A DNA stretch of 64,000 bases from positions 4,283,001 through 4,347,000 of the forward strand of contig NC_134970.1 in the NCBI RefSeq assembly GCF_965638725.1, given 5' to 3'. A program made the translations under genes and the position numbers. This DNA comes from Aptenodytes patagonicus (Eukaryota; Chordata; Aves; Sphenisciformes; Spheniscidae). Position 1 is the first letter of the stretch, and each line of letters opens with the position of its first letter. Below the pieces are notes generated by a model that did no database searches, was not told the DNA's origin, and saw only the letters and a program-made list of their open reading frames with translations. Positions 1-12,650 of the stretch are shown piece after piece.

Positions 1-808
1 AAGCCAGGGTCTATTCGTACTTGCATGGAAGATCTCCAAGTAAATAAAATCAAAAAAGACAAGACAGCAACCCATCCACAGCCTGCCAGTTTGCTGATGC
101 TACAGGAGGCTCCCTAACTGCAGTCCTGAACTACTGCATCAGCATGGCACTGATTGGCTCCAAATCAATGCCCCCATCCCTTGATCTTATGTCCTTTCTG
201 CTAGGTACAAAATAAAGATGTCTGTTTTGCTCATCTAAAGCACCTCACAGCTTTACCCAGCACAGTGTTCTTGTCCTGTCCTCGGTTATATGTTAAACAG
301 GAATGCTTCATGCACAGGCTCTTCTAAACCTCCTTTCCCCTGAAAATAAACCCCAAGATTATGTCCTTACCCTCCCTTCACCCTCGTGATGCTGACTGCG
401 CTACCTGCAGAGTCTCGATGACAGCCACCCTTTCCTTTTCGGCTTTCCAGAAACTCACCCCATGCAAAGCTCGCATGTAAAGCCCGCTCTGGTGGACAGG
501 CACCATTGCTGAGCTGCGAGGGACTCCCAGTACCATGGTTTCAGGCCATCACATGATTTTTCTCTTTCAGGCTGTCTAGACTAAATTGTGGCTGTGAGTG
601 GGCAATGCTGATGCCTGAATTTTCAGCCCACGAGAGAAATGCCCATCCCTGGTGAATTGCTCAATATGCAGGATGAAAAAGATGCCAAGTTCCTGTGCTC
701 ATTCCTTCCGGCAGAGCAAGGAGGGGGGAAAAGCAAGCTGCTCTTGAGCAAGAGCCCTTTTTACTTTTCTCCAGACTCCTCTCTTGTCCCCTTCTCTGCT
801 CAACTGAC
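1..808. other. Region upstream of TREM2, no gene recognised
   Basis: No coding exon is recognisable here. AATAAA-type hexamers occur near 211 and 345, so the left edge could include the 3' end of a neighbour outside the window, but no coding sequence supports this. The last part should hold the TREM2 promoter and 5'UTR; I see no clear TATA box. Confidence 0.4.
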
Positions 809-3800
809 ATGGAGAAGCTCATGCACCTCATCTTCTTGGTCTTCTTGTCAGGTAAGAAAGCGTACATGGCCTTGGGTTTCAGTTAACAGATAGGGTAAAG
901 GATTGGTGCAAAACTTAGTCTCTACCTGCACCTCGTATGAGATTACTGATAATGCTACGGGAAAAGACTGCACAGGTCTTGAAATACAGTAGCTCCTTCT
1001 GGATGCAAAGGCATCTTCGTTGTAGCATGCAGTTCTCTGAAAGACCAATACAGTTATTATGGATAAAGAGCCTTACTGCCTGTCTGTACACTGCACGGTC
1101 CAATGCATTGCAAGCAGAGGGAACCTGGAGCATTGCAGTGTGTTCTGCCCTCTACTCTTCCTCCCCAATTACACTGCAAGGATGTCAGATTCCTTCCTCG
1201 GAGTTTGTTCTTTTCCCTTAATTTAACAAAGGGCCAGCGGTGATCCATGTGCTCAGCTTTTCTCACAGGGATCCTTTTGAGTCAGAACAGGAAACACGGT
1301 TGACAGAAGTCTTGTGTGCCTTCTCAGAATGAAATGTGAAATTGCAAAACCTTATTTGTTTGCATTTGTAGGGTTTCGAATGTAAATTGCAGCATGTAGA
1401 GTTCAAGAGGAGGAAAATAAAACTCAATTAAGGGGACATGTCTGAAATCTTGGGCACTGGACTATTATTTTCAGCTTGGAAAGCAATGTTCATCTGAAAT
1501 GAGAAACAAGGCACAGGACCCAGCTGGTACTCCCAGCTGGCAGCCTTCTCTCTCCAGCCACACTTTGGAGATCCGATACTTGCAGCAGTGCACAGAAAGG
1601 CAACAGATTCAGGCTTTGGGAGCACAGAAACCTGTCTCAAAAATCTGAATAAATTTGGAAAAAAGTCCACTATACTTTTTTCAGTAGCACACAACAAGGG
1701 AAGAGGAACACAAATAGTAAATTATCTGTCAGCAGAATTGGTTGAAAAGGTAATGACATGAAGTTTCCACAGGGGCATCAGCAGAGATTTTTTGCAGTGC
1801 TGTTTCTATTTAAAACAAAACCAAAAAAACAAAACACTGGGGCCGTTCCAGCAACTGAAGGGGCAGAACTGGAGGTGAGGAGGGGTCCACAAGAGAAATA
1901 GGAGAGGGAGTTAAAATGTTTAGAGGGATTGCACAGGACTGGACTGGACGCGCCGTGAGGTAGGCCTTGACTGGAACAACTGAGTGGAGCAACGTATCAG
2001 AATAAAGACTTGTAGGTGTTGCATACTTGGAGGGCACAGATCCATTTTTATGCCTTCTTGTAGTCAAGCCTGAAAGACCTTCAGGTATTTTTAGTTTACA
2101 ATTCACTCAGAATGGTTGAAATTATTTTAAGAAGTGTTATTAAAAGGCTCAGCCAGCACAATGTCCTCACAAGAGCCTATTTTTTAATTTACTTCTGTTA
2201 AGTAAATCATTACTTATGGTTTCACAGAAGGCACTAGCCTCTGAATTTTTTCACTAGAAATACGGATTTCCACAAATACCACACTGTACTCCTCTCTGAA
2301 GTATTAATAGCTCACACTGTCCCTTCTGCCTTTGCCTACCATAAAGAGGAATGGAAATTAGAAATAAGGAACTAAGGCAAAAAAAAAAGGCAAGCAGCTG
2401 AAGACCAGTTGTCAACACGATTAAAATTAGTACAATATTAAAAGATAGGGTGAAAAAAATTGCTAATCCCCTGGATTTAGAAATTAGGAGTGGGATTAAG
2501 AAGTAACCTCCTAAACAGCTAGCTGGACACTGGTTTGTAGGTGTCACTTTGATTCTAGCATTTGCCAGGGCTGTGTTGCTTCTCTCTGGCTGTATAAAGA
2601 GCCTTAAAATGGGGATAAACTTCATGGGCATTTACTGCAAAGGACCTCTTCCGCAGCAGCGGGTACTCCAGAGCCAAATCTGCATCTATGAACGTATGTG
2701 GAAGGGCCAAGCTCAAGGCCAAAACCTGAAGCAAGCTGCCTTGCTGCAGCTGTATGCAAGTAAGCAGGTTGGATGTTGCAAAGCAGGGGTGTTGCAGCAA
2801 GACTAGTCTAACGAGAGTTACACAGAAACAATTTGTCATTATTGGGTCAAGCTCTGTTTTTATGAGCTGCCTTGTAAAAAGCTTTTAAAAATCAAGACAG
2901 CTTGCCTGATGCCAACTCAATCTACCTGAATGCCCAGCTTCATGCTCCTCAGGACCAGAGGAAAATGCAAGTTTATATTTAATCCCCTAATCATGCTGAC
3001 AAACTGCTTCCCCTTACTGGGCAGGAGCCCAATGATTACAGAAAGTGTGATGTGGTTGAGCTCCAGACTGCAATCCAGAGCTGTCACCACAGGGCCAGAA
3101 TGGAAGGCAAGGACCAAAATTTCCTGAGCTTCAGAAAATCTGCAAATATTAATGAAGCTGATACCTCCTCCCTCCCTCAGTCCCCCCCCAAAGAATAGCT
3201 GCCTGGCCAAGAGCCAAATAACACACCAGTCAGAGGGATCACTACAGATGTATTTCAAGAAAGTCTGAACCAAAACTCTGAATCTGAGCACACTGTATCT
3301 TTCATGGGGGAAGCAGACAAGTGACAGCCCTACAGTTGACAGCAGCCGTCACTAGAGTTGTAAGAGGAAAATGACATTTAGCATAAACATAGTGGTAAGG
3401 GATAGATATGAAAGAGGCTTGGCTCACTGCTTCCTCCTACTCTCCTAGCATCCTGTGCTGCAGAGAATGTCACTGTGGTGTATGGAATGGAGGGGGGCAC
3501 CATTTCTGTCAACTGCACTTATAACCCCTGGCAGCAGCGGTGGAGAGAAAAGAGCTGGTGCAAGCAGATCGATGAGACCAAGTGCCAACATGTGGTGAGC
3601 GCCCGACGCTTCTGGCTGCCATTCCTAAAGAACAGGAATGGCACCATCTCCATCAGTGACAATGTCCGTGAGGGGGTCCTGACGGTGACCATGAAGCGAC
3701 TCAAGAAGCAGGATGCTGGATTGTACCAGTGCAAAACTGACTACCTGGGGGAAACAAAGAGCTTAGGGAAGGTGCAAGTGGAAGTGCTGACAGGTACGTC

Positions 3801-4807
3801 CTGGGGCTCCGAGTTTCATGAGTTCCTGAGTTGCTACTTAAATTTCACGTGTGTCTGCAGATGCCAAGGCCTCACTTTAGTAAACATCTACTTTTGTCTT
3901 ACTCTAAGGAGGTACATGACCTCACTGTTACAGGACTTCTAACACGTCATCCCCTTATTGCTGCCCAGATTAAGCTCCTAGCACAGGGCCCAGTGCCCAA
4001 TCTCACCTTGGTTATCTATGCCTAGCTGGGCCACTGGTGTTGGTGTCACCAATGAATATCACCCAGAAACATCTGCAGGCTAAACTGTTCTGTTTCTATC
4101 ATCAGCTGTCCTGGAGACCCAAATGCCAGAGGAGCCTAGTGCTGTGCAGAGCATCTCCAGGTAAGCCATAAAACTCCTCATGCTGTGATCTCTAGTCTTC
4201 CTCAGACTAAAGCAGATCAGCATCAGCAACCCCATTTGAACCTGAGAGGCATACCACCACAGGCATATTCTCTACCTCTTCCTAATCCATGACAATTCTC
4301 AGAGCTGCTGTGTGGTTTCTAAACAGCAGCTTTATCTTAATCCAGAAAATGCAGTGCTTCAGTGCCAAGCAAAACAACTCCTGCAGATCATAATTTATCC
4401 GTATGCGAGATCTTGCAGTTAAAACCTATTATAGTTGTTCTAACCTCCCAGGCTCTGTTTTGCACAGGCAGGGATTGTCTGTTGCAGGAGATGTTACCAT
4501 CTTCACATTGTATACTACAAGAGTTTCTTTAGAGGTTGAACCATCCCCTTCATGGCTAAGCTTTATTGTTGTATTTATGGTTCCCCATAGCATCCCTCCT
4601 GAAGCTGATTTCACTGTCTTCTATTTCATTGCTGGATTCCTGGTTACTAAGTTCATGGTGGCTGTGCTGATCTTTATAATTGGCAACAGTAGGAAGAACC
4701 GAGAACCAGAGCAGGAGAACCCAAACTTGAATGAGCAGCAGGTCCTCCCTTTCACTGGTGACCTTGCACATGATGGAATCAGCCCCTCCTGGGAGAGCAC
4801 TGCTTAG
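809..4807 (+). CDS. TREM2: TREM2, triggering receptor expressed on myeloid cells 2
   Basis: Four coding exons fit in phase: 809-851 (signal peptide), 3449-3793 (V-set Ig), 4106-4160 (stalk), 4591-4807 (membrane segment and tail). They total 660 nt, or 219 residues; human TREM2 has 230. All introns are GT-AG. Visible parts: hydrophobic signal from M1, Ig cysteines C37 and C109 with the DAGLYQC motif, the TREM-type second pair C52 and C60 in WCKQIDETKCQ, stalk about 130-154, and membrane helix about 155-178 carrying K168. That lysine is the family's contact for the DAP12 (TYROBP) adaptor. The tail has no tyrosine, so signalling must go through the adaptor. The match to TREM2 rather than TREM1 rests on WREKSWCKQ, CQHVVS and KVQVEVL, and on the position next to TREML1 and NFYA. 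In mammals TREM2 is a lipid and lipoprotein sensor of macrophages and microglia. An avian-style name such as TREM-B1 may apply. Confidence 0.88.
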
Positions 4808-6109
4808 ACCTAAACCAAAGGGAATCCCCAGGGAAATGAACATCAAGCATTTGCAGGCAAAGCTTTGCCACCTGCCGTAAGAAAAGGATTGCCTACTAAA
4901 CACAGGTATTGAACCTATCACGCTAGGGAGGGAATGTCACCATCTACCACCCCTTCTCATTGGTGCTGACCAACTTTTTCCAACACAACTGAACTGAAAA
5001 GATGCTGCCAGTAACACCTGAACCTAATGGAAGAGGATGGGATCGAGGGCCAGGGGGAAAGGAGGAATATGAATTCTTTCTGTCAAGAGATCCAGCACAG
5101 ACTTACCTATGTGCAGAGATGCTTCCCCAAGCATGGTAAAGGTGAGAGAGCTCTGCTCAGTTTTCCCCCCAGCTCATTGCTAGGCCAGAAAAAACTTTGC
5201 TGCTCTGTACAGCTACTGGCAAATGCTTTGTTATAAATGAAACTACTGATACACCAGCGAACATAAATAGAAGTTCAGGTAACACATCTCAACGACCATG
5301 TGTTGAGCAACTCACAGACACATCCACATAATGTAAAAATGGAAAGACATGGTTCTGTCTCAAATCTCCAAGAAACTTCTCCTGATGCATTGAAGATCAG
5401 TGTTAAAGAACTAATAGCTTTTTTCAAGGTGTCCTACATGTCTCTACAAAATGCTCGAATACTTCCCCCAAAAGCATGAAATATAACCAGAACTAGATGG
5501 TTTGTATTGAAAGCTAATATTATTATTTGTCTAGAAATCAGCTTTTTAACTGAGATTCCATGCTCTAAAGACTGAAGCTTTTGACACACTTTTGGTAACG
5601 CAATGCTCTGCTATCATCTCCAGTCACTGCCAGTAGCTGCACCACACCACCAGGCAGAGTTATTCCAGATATTCACCCCCAGTATCATTCCACCAGGGTC
5701 TGAACTGAGACCCATCAACTTCATGTCGTCTCGGAGCAGTGCCAGGTGAGAGAGTCTGTCTTTCCAAGGTGATGAAGACTAGCTCCCAAAAATTGCCTTG
5801 GACAGTGTGGATCCTTGGTGAACAGTCACTATGGAAAGGCGTAAGGAACTACAGAACATAACAGAAAGGGATGTGAAGACTATATGCAGCTCTGAGCCTG
5901 CTTCCTCATTTCTCAAATGATTTTGTGAACCAAGAATGAACTGTCTCTCTGTATTTCTTCCTGTATTTTTTCTACCCTCTCAAGGGGATGTTACCAACAT
6001 GTGATCATTGTTCATCGCTCCCCAAAGTGAAGCTGCATTTAGCTCTCCCAGGAAGACCCCAAACCTAAGGGCATTCACACTTCTTTTCCCTGCACTGCCT
6101 GAAAAGCTT

Positions 6110-6115
6110 AATAAA
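6110..6115 (+). terminator. Likely TREM2 poly(A) signal
   Basis: AATAAA about 1.3 kb after the TREM2 stop codon, followed within 30 bases by a GT-rich stretch (TTGGTGTGG). It is the first canonical hexamer I see after the stop. The 3'UTR would be 4808 to about 6140. Confidence 0.5.
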
Positions 6116-6140
6116 ATCAAACTGATTATCTGACTTGGTG

Positions 6141-7026
6141 TGGATTCATGATAAAGAGCTGCAGTACACCAGATCACAATACATCACCCAGAGAAGAGGT
6201 AACACTTAGAACATGCTGGTGTGTTTATAATGTATGGAAATGCTCTAAGCCAGCTGGGCAATCCAGCCAGCTCCACTTAGCACCATGCAGAAACAGCAGC
6301 TCAGATCCCAAAACCAGATCAGGCTATGTACGGTTGTGCTCTGTCTAAACTGATTTCCTCTATTTCCAGAGGGTAAATTAGCCCATACACAGTTGCACAC
6401 CACTGCAGCTGCACTAACACAAACCTAGCTTCAGTATTCCTGGATGGTACTGTGGTGCCCAGCTAGACGTGCTATAAAACAAGGGAATCACAGCTCTAAC
6501 CAGGAGATCTAGGTCCTAGTTCCAGCTCCAACCTGTTGAGAGACCTCAGGCAGGGCCATCCACTGCCTCTGTGATGGCACAGTGATGATTCTCCACCAGT
6601 ACACAAGGGTTTTGGGAACGAGAGATATAAAACTTGCATGTAAGTGCAAAGCAACAGTAAGGATTAACACATCCAATTGAAAGCTGCTCTGTAATATATC
6701 AAGGTAGCACTACAGACCGAAAATGCCTATTTCTTTTCCAGCCCACACAGCCTGATTGCTAAATATGGCTATCTAGACAACAAGATATTTAAAGTGAAAA
6801 AACAGCCAGTACACATTATGCAGCCTTCCCACCCAAGAAGTAATATTAAGATTGTGGTTAAAAGATATTCTCAGCAATTCCAAACTGGCATCATCATTCT
6901 AGGCAGCAGACGACTGCAAGTGACAGAGCAAGTTAGCTTCCTCTGCAACAGAGAATTTCTCAGCAATAAAGAAGATCTGGGATACATTTTTTTTCGTCTA
7001 TGCCCTAAAATACTTTCTGCTTCAGG
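6141..7026. other. TREM2-TREML1 intergenic spacer
   Basis: Less than 0.9 kb separates the presumed TREM2 cleavage site from the TREML1 start codon. It should contain the TREML1 promoter and 5'UTR. A TATA-like ATATTTAAA lies at about 6784-6792, roughly 240 bases before the start codon; its role is unproven. No coding exon is seen. Confidence 0.35.
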
Positions 7027-10000
7027 ATGGGGGGTTTTCCAGCCTTGCTGTTCTTGCTGACACTACCAGGTAAGGCTCAGAGACTCTTCATTTCTCCTAG
7101 GAACAGGATGCTCTCTGTGCTGTTGCATGCATTGCACACTGTTACTTGCTTGAGCACTTTTTATTCAGGCCATCTATAGCCAGGCACAGAATGAGATTCA
7201 CGGAAGTCAATGAGGGGAGGAAATGTTCAGCCTGAAATTTGCTTATTTTAATTACACAAGCTTTTGGGTTCTCATTTTTGTCTATAGTAGTTCTGTATTT
7301 TGTCCAGAAACTGAACTTCATGGTGGGACATTTGGCAATCTTTGCCCATCTGAGACCTTTCTCTCCCACTATTGCGAAGTTCTCAGTCTGAAATCATCTA
7401 GCATGTGGGGAGGAAAATCTGTGTTTGTTGCTCTCTCCCAGATCAGGTATTGTGAGCAGTGTCATAGACAGGCTAGCTGCTGTTTGCTTGCTTACTGCAA
7501 ATAAATACTGAGTCCACAGAGAGGAACAATAGGAATAACAGTGGAAAAAGGGTAGTGGCTCTAAGGCTAAGCACAGATGTTTATTTAGGCAAACCTGCAG
7601 AGTTAAATTACTCTTCTCAGAGGCCCAGCGTGAGGGACCCAGTGGGTATAATGTAAGAAAAAACTGCCATACTAAGCTGTAACTAGTTGTAGCGTTATTT
7701 TCTTCTTTCTTTGGAAGGATCATGCATGGCAGGAGAGGACATGCAAGTGTTTCTGCATACAGAGGGAGAGTCCTTCAGAGCTAACTGCTCATATGATGTG
7801 CACAAGAATTCACATGAGAAGAAATTTTGGTGCAAGGAGCTGTCAGAAAAATCTTGTCTAGTCTTAGCCTTGAATTCCCCTTTAAAAGAAAGGATTAACC
7901 TTAACCATGCACTGCATCGTTCAGTTGACCTGATAGACTTAGGACGTGGCTGGTTTTCTGTGATCATGACAGCACTTCGAAGAGAGAATTCTGGCACATA
8001 TCAGTGTGGGGTGCGGGGTGATCTGAAGAATATTCTGCTGCAAAGAATACAGATGGTGGTTTCACTTGAGGGTGAGCTATGAGGTCAACAGTGCACCGTG
8101 GGAGACAGCCAAAATAAATCAAGAATGATATGTCATCTCCATTTTTGTTTCACAGCAAAACATGGTGTATCTAGATGCAGAGATGCCATTAGAGGTTATC
8201 AAGGACAGGGTAAAACCCTATTATATAGCTCAATATAGAACCACAATATGTACCTATATGTATGTAGAGGCAGAATTGGCCAGGAAATTATTTTTGTCAT
8301 ATGAAATCAAAAAGTTTCAAAGGAAAAAAAAATAAAATAATCGATATTTTATGGATTACCATCAAAAACCATGAATACAATTTTGTAGGATTGTATTAAT
8401 CAAAAATAAATGGGTTTGGACAGAAATATTTCAAGTAAGTTGATGAAAACTAAAAAACAATACTTGCTTTTGCACAAAATTTTCCATTCTGTTAAAAGTG
8501 TTTTACAGTCACAGAAACTTTTCACGCAGAAAAGCTTTGATAACTCACATATAAGACTCGTGAGATGGAACACCACCATCTTAAACTTGAACACATGTAT
8601 GACGCATAAGAAATATGCTGAGGTGGCTCCATGTCCCAGCACCTGGGGAATTTGACAGGAATAATGGCCCTGGAACCTGATACAGCCCACGTTCAGAAAC
8701 GGCAGCAGTAATCCAAATTTCCCATTTGCCACCCCAACCTCATCTCCAGTGACCACCATCCTCAGACTGGGGCTGGTTATTTCCTTGTCTTCTGCAAGTT
8801 CTCTTCGTGCTGATGTCAGCTCTGCTCCTTTGTTGGATGAGATGTATACCACCATGGGGATTGCTTTTTCCTGTCTTTTCTCCCTCTAATGAATCATCAC
8901 TCTATTTTCTTTAGAACCTGTAAGGCTATTTGCAAAAAAAAGCAACTCCCTGTCCCTCCATTGCTCCTATTCTGTGATAGCCAAATCAGGAAACTTCAAT
9001 ATTTTATTTGGTGCAAAATGGTGTCCCGAATTAGATGTCAACCTATTATCAGAGGTAACTCTGATCAAAGTATCATTAAAGTAGGAAGGACTGAAATGAT
9101 GAATGACTTCTCATGGAAAATGATTAGAGTGTGGCTGAAAAAGCTCCAACTTAATGACTCAGGAGAATATAATCTTGAGAGCCAGGGGAGAAACAAACTA
9201 CTGAATAGGATCGTGCTAGAAGTTTTGGGTGAGTTAATCAAAGAATTAATGATCTTCTAAAAGTCAGCAATTTCTTACCACTTGACAAGAAAGATTACAG
9301 GTCAATGTTAAAGAGCTCTCTTCTGAGCCTGGAAATTTCCTGAGATACAGATAATACCTGAATTTCTTTTTTTTAAACAGATTTTTGATACATACTAATG
9401 GTATAAACAAATTGCAGCCAACTGATGAGGGGAGTCTGGCTTGGCTTCATTGACTAATGAAATTTTACATTTACATCAGCAGATGAAAGACTCCAAGCAA
9501 TCTGAATCTTTGCTTGAATTTCTACCTGAGTTCATCTCTTTGCCACTGCTCATTAGTAAACTTCTGTATTTATTTTAACACTTTACTTCCTTTTCTGCTT
9601 TTAGCCAGCACGGGAGGCAGAAAAACAGAAGATACTTAGTGGAAGCTATTCTTTGATTTTTCTGATGTGACTGAAAAATGTGTATGGGAATCATATGACG
9701 CATCTTTTTTCTAAGATGCTTCCTTTCTAACAGCATTCAAGTGCCCAAATAAGCAATTCAGTTTTCATATCGTTCTCTTAAACAGCATAACTTTTCATGG
9801 CTGACGTATACCTTCTACAAAACTTGTCTCCTGCAGGAGCTGTCCTTTCCCTTTGAACTGTCACAGGACCCAAACTTGTAAGGAAAGCAGAAACCATATC
9901 TCATTTGTCCCTCTGCACATGATATAATCATTGAATATGATTATTATATTATATATGATTAGGTTTTCCAAGGCGTCATGCAATCAAGTATCAAATATTT

Positions 10001-12650
10001 TGCAAGAATGAAAAAACACCAGAGGACCACAACCCAAAGGGAAGAAAACTGGAATCACAGTATGTCTGTTCTTGTCCTACTAGCTACTTACTACTGGCTC
10101 TCTGGCTGGGCCTACACTTGATGTTTTCATTTAGATACACTGATAACAGGTACTATCCAACAACCTATACAAAACTCCCAGCTATTTCCTAAGGAACTGA
10201 TTGATCACATTCCAGTGATTCAGCTGCATTAATAAATCTTCTTTTACTGGTAAATAGCACAGGATGAATATTCTTGTTCAACTTCACAATTTCATAGCTA
10301 ACAAGCAAGCAGTAACTCCGGACCATTCTACAAACCTGCAGAGCAGGATTTTTTAGCATAAGAAAAAGTCACCAGGGATGGATTGATGTGGGAAAATCAC
10401 CTACTCTTGTTTTTTTTCCAAGGGGAAAATTGGAATCGGGATGCAGATTTAGACACCATTTCATTTCCCACTAAGAAGGGGGATGTTGCCAACCCCACAG
10501 ATGACAGCAATAAGGATCAGAGGTAAAAAACAAAGACTCCTAGACTCTAAGTATAGCATTCTGGATGCACTGCAGGATTTGAGGAGTGGTGTGACAAACA
10601 ACTGAAGCATGTGCATGCACACACATACACACAAACAGGCTTCCCCTTCTCCCCTATAGAGTTTGGTCCAACCTTCCCAAGTCCCCTGAAAAGCTGTAGA
10701 ATGTTTCTATCAGTTTCAGGAGCACTAAGTGAGGCCTCTACTGAAGATGCTCAGTTTGACTGTATTCATCCTTTCTACCCAGTAAAAAAGGGACAACTAT
10801 ATGTCCCATGCAACGCTACAATGACTCTGCCTTTTGTACAAGCAGACCAGCCTAAGATGAATCCCAGTTAAACAACATAGCATGTCAGACAAGAGTTATT
10901 ACCAGGCCTGATCAAAGGTGACCCTATTAATGATCCTCATCAAAGACAGACCATAAGAAGGGCTACTGCATCCTGATGAGGGATGCCTTTGAACTCTGGT
11001 AGCACTACAAATGACTGCAGGAAGAGAATTCAAGCTCCTGAGTATTCCCCAGGCTTGCCAAGTGCCAAAGAAAATACAGCTGGGATGGATCCTCTGTGGC
11101 TGTAGATCAGTACTGACCTCATGGAACCATGCTTGTTTAGAAACAACAGGGGTAATATTTGCATGCTGAATTTTTGTCCTGGAACCATAATCCATTTTCA
11201 AACACACAAAATCCCCTCCCAAATTAACCTAGTCACCTCTGGTGCTGTAAATAGTAATGGAGATATCATGCTTTTCCCTGCAGGACCCTCTATGCTCTCA
11301 TGGTGCTGAGTTCCTTCCTGCCTACAACTGCTCTGATTGCTACTGTTATACTCCTCGTCACCACTTATATCAGAAGGAAAAAGGCAGGTAAAGCTCCCTA
11401 ATCCTCTTGTCTAGTTTTCCTGCCCCTACAGCTTGTCATCCCACCACCCTGAATGTAAGGAAGGTCTGTTCATAGCAATCATTGCTCAGGGAGGCAATGA
11501 GACTGAGCTGAGAGTGAAATGCAAGATCTGAGTTAAATCACAGGGAAGGGATAGTGGGGGTAGTGATTTTTAAAATGAAAAGGTAAAGGTTTTACACTCA
11601 GAGGAGATTCTGTCCTTCATGGCAGGAAAAGAGAGGGACTTTGGCAGACATCCTTCTTTCAGCCAAGCAGCACTGCAGGTAAGACATCATCAGAAATCCC
11701 ACATTCCTGGTGCTTTGTTTGATCTCTGTCATGCAGAGACACTGGCTCTCTGTTCACCACTCACGGGGAGCTATAAAGCAGTACCATGCATCCTACAGTG
11801 GATGTAGCATCCACTCCAGCTAGCACACTAAAGCTAGCTGTCTGTATTTGTTGATTGTCTGACATCTTGTTGCAAAGCAGACACAACCTAACTCGGTTAT
11901 TTGAGTAAGTCATAGCCCTTCTGCATATTTTTGTTTATAGTACTCAGAAAAATAAATGTAGTAACAAATATATAATTTTGATAATTAACTGGCCTTGAAT
12001 CTTCAGTAACATCACCAAAGGTTCTCATCAAAGGAAAACTTTACTAGTTGCAATCACCCTAAATATTTAGTGTGTCAACTGTTGCTGCACCTTTCTACCT
12101 AGTCCCTTAAATCTGAGGAAGTAAATTTTTGTGTAAGAGAAGTTTTCTAAACTGCTCAGAGCACACATTCCCTTTTCCCATGCAAACCCTCCCCTCTCCC
12201 CCAGCTTCATGATACAAGGAGAAAATATTTGTGGTTGTAGATGAACCAAGACTAATATTCAGAAGCAAAAATGCTGAATTTCTTTTTAACTTCTCATTCT
12301 TTGTGGTTTCTCAGAAGGACAGAAGAAACAAAGCAATTAGAATGCCAGATGGGGAACTGAATTATAGTACAATATATGCTGTCATAAGGCACCAACCTCA
12401 GACAAAGCCTGAAGATGTTATATACGTCAACATACAGCCTTCACCAGAAGTTTTATTCCACGCTCAAGAACCACCAGACAATTCAGTTTCCTCAGGGTCT
12501 GTGGAATATGGTACTGTTATCTTCAGAGCCGCAACTCCACATTCTGGAACTGAAAAGAGAAAAACAGGTCCACCTAAACAAAGCAGCACAAAGCCTTGGG
12601 CTTATTCACAGAATTTTGCTGAACTGCACTTAGAAACAATCCATTTATAA
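7027..12650 (+). CDS. TREML1: TREML1-like inhibitory Ig receptor (TLT-1)
   Basis: Six exons join in consistent phase: 7027-7069 (signal), 7718-8071 (V-set Ig), 10423-10522 (stalk), 11284-11387 (membrane), 11626-11678 (18-residue juxtamembrane piece), 12315-12650 (tail). They total 990 nt, 329 residues; human TREML1 has 311. The 53-nt exon was placed because it alone turns the phase-1 end of the membrane exon into the phase-0 start of the tail exon. Ig cysteines are C38 and C111, with an extra pair C53 and C61. The membrane helix at about 168-195 has no charged residue, so no DAP12 coupling is expected. The tail carries three ITIMs: L233-N-Y-S-T-I, V253-I-Y-V-N-I and V281-E-Y-G-T-V. The last, read as VEYGTVIF, resembles the human TLT-1 motif VTYATVIF. 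ITIMs recruit SHP-1 and SHP-2 phosphatases; human TLT-1 acts on platelets. The position between TREM2 and NFYA supports orthology. A lineage-specific TREM-B member is the alternative. Confidence 0.78.
8915..9228 (+). pseudogene. Decayed second V-set Ig exon inside TREML1
   Basis: An acceptor (TTTCTTTAG) and a donor (G|GTGAG) frame 314 nt that look like a second TREM V-set exon. The first part reads SLSLHCSYS in the frame entered from a phase-1 exon. The rest (IWCKMVSRIRCQ, then KKLQLNDSGEYNLES) reads in another frame, so the exon has a net one-base loss between about 8975 and 9003: 314 nt instead of a multiple of 3. The F-strand cysteine of the usual YxC motif is also gone (EYNLE). Using this exon would throw the later exons out of frame, whereas exon 7718-8071 splices to 10423 in phase without it. 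I infer that an ancestral two-Ig receptor lost this domain. Confidence 0.7.

Noticed and set aside
8400-8855. 151-codon minus-strand frame in the TREML1 intron
   Set aside because: No similarity to anything known, and it lies antisense within an intron next to a decayed exon.
8992-9064. Alternative reading of the dead TREML1 Ig exon with FGAKWC in the entry frame
   Set aside because: That frame also gives a K-W-C, but the spacing from the first cysteine is too long (21 residues against about 16) and it soon reaches a stop. The other frame continues through all later Ig landmarks.
10611-10871. 86-codon frame with two cysteines, considered as a further Ig or stalk exon of TREML1
   Set aside because: It has no Trp-Cys or YxC motif and lies between two exons (10423-10522 and 11284-11387) that already join in phase.
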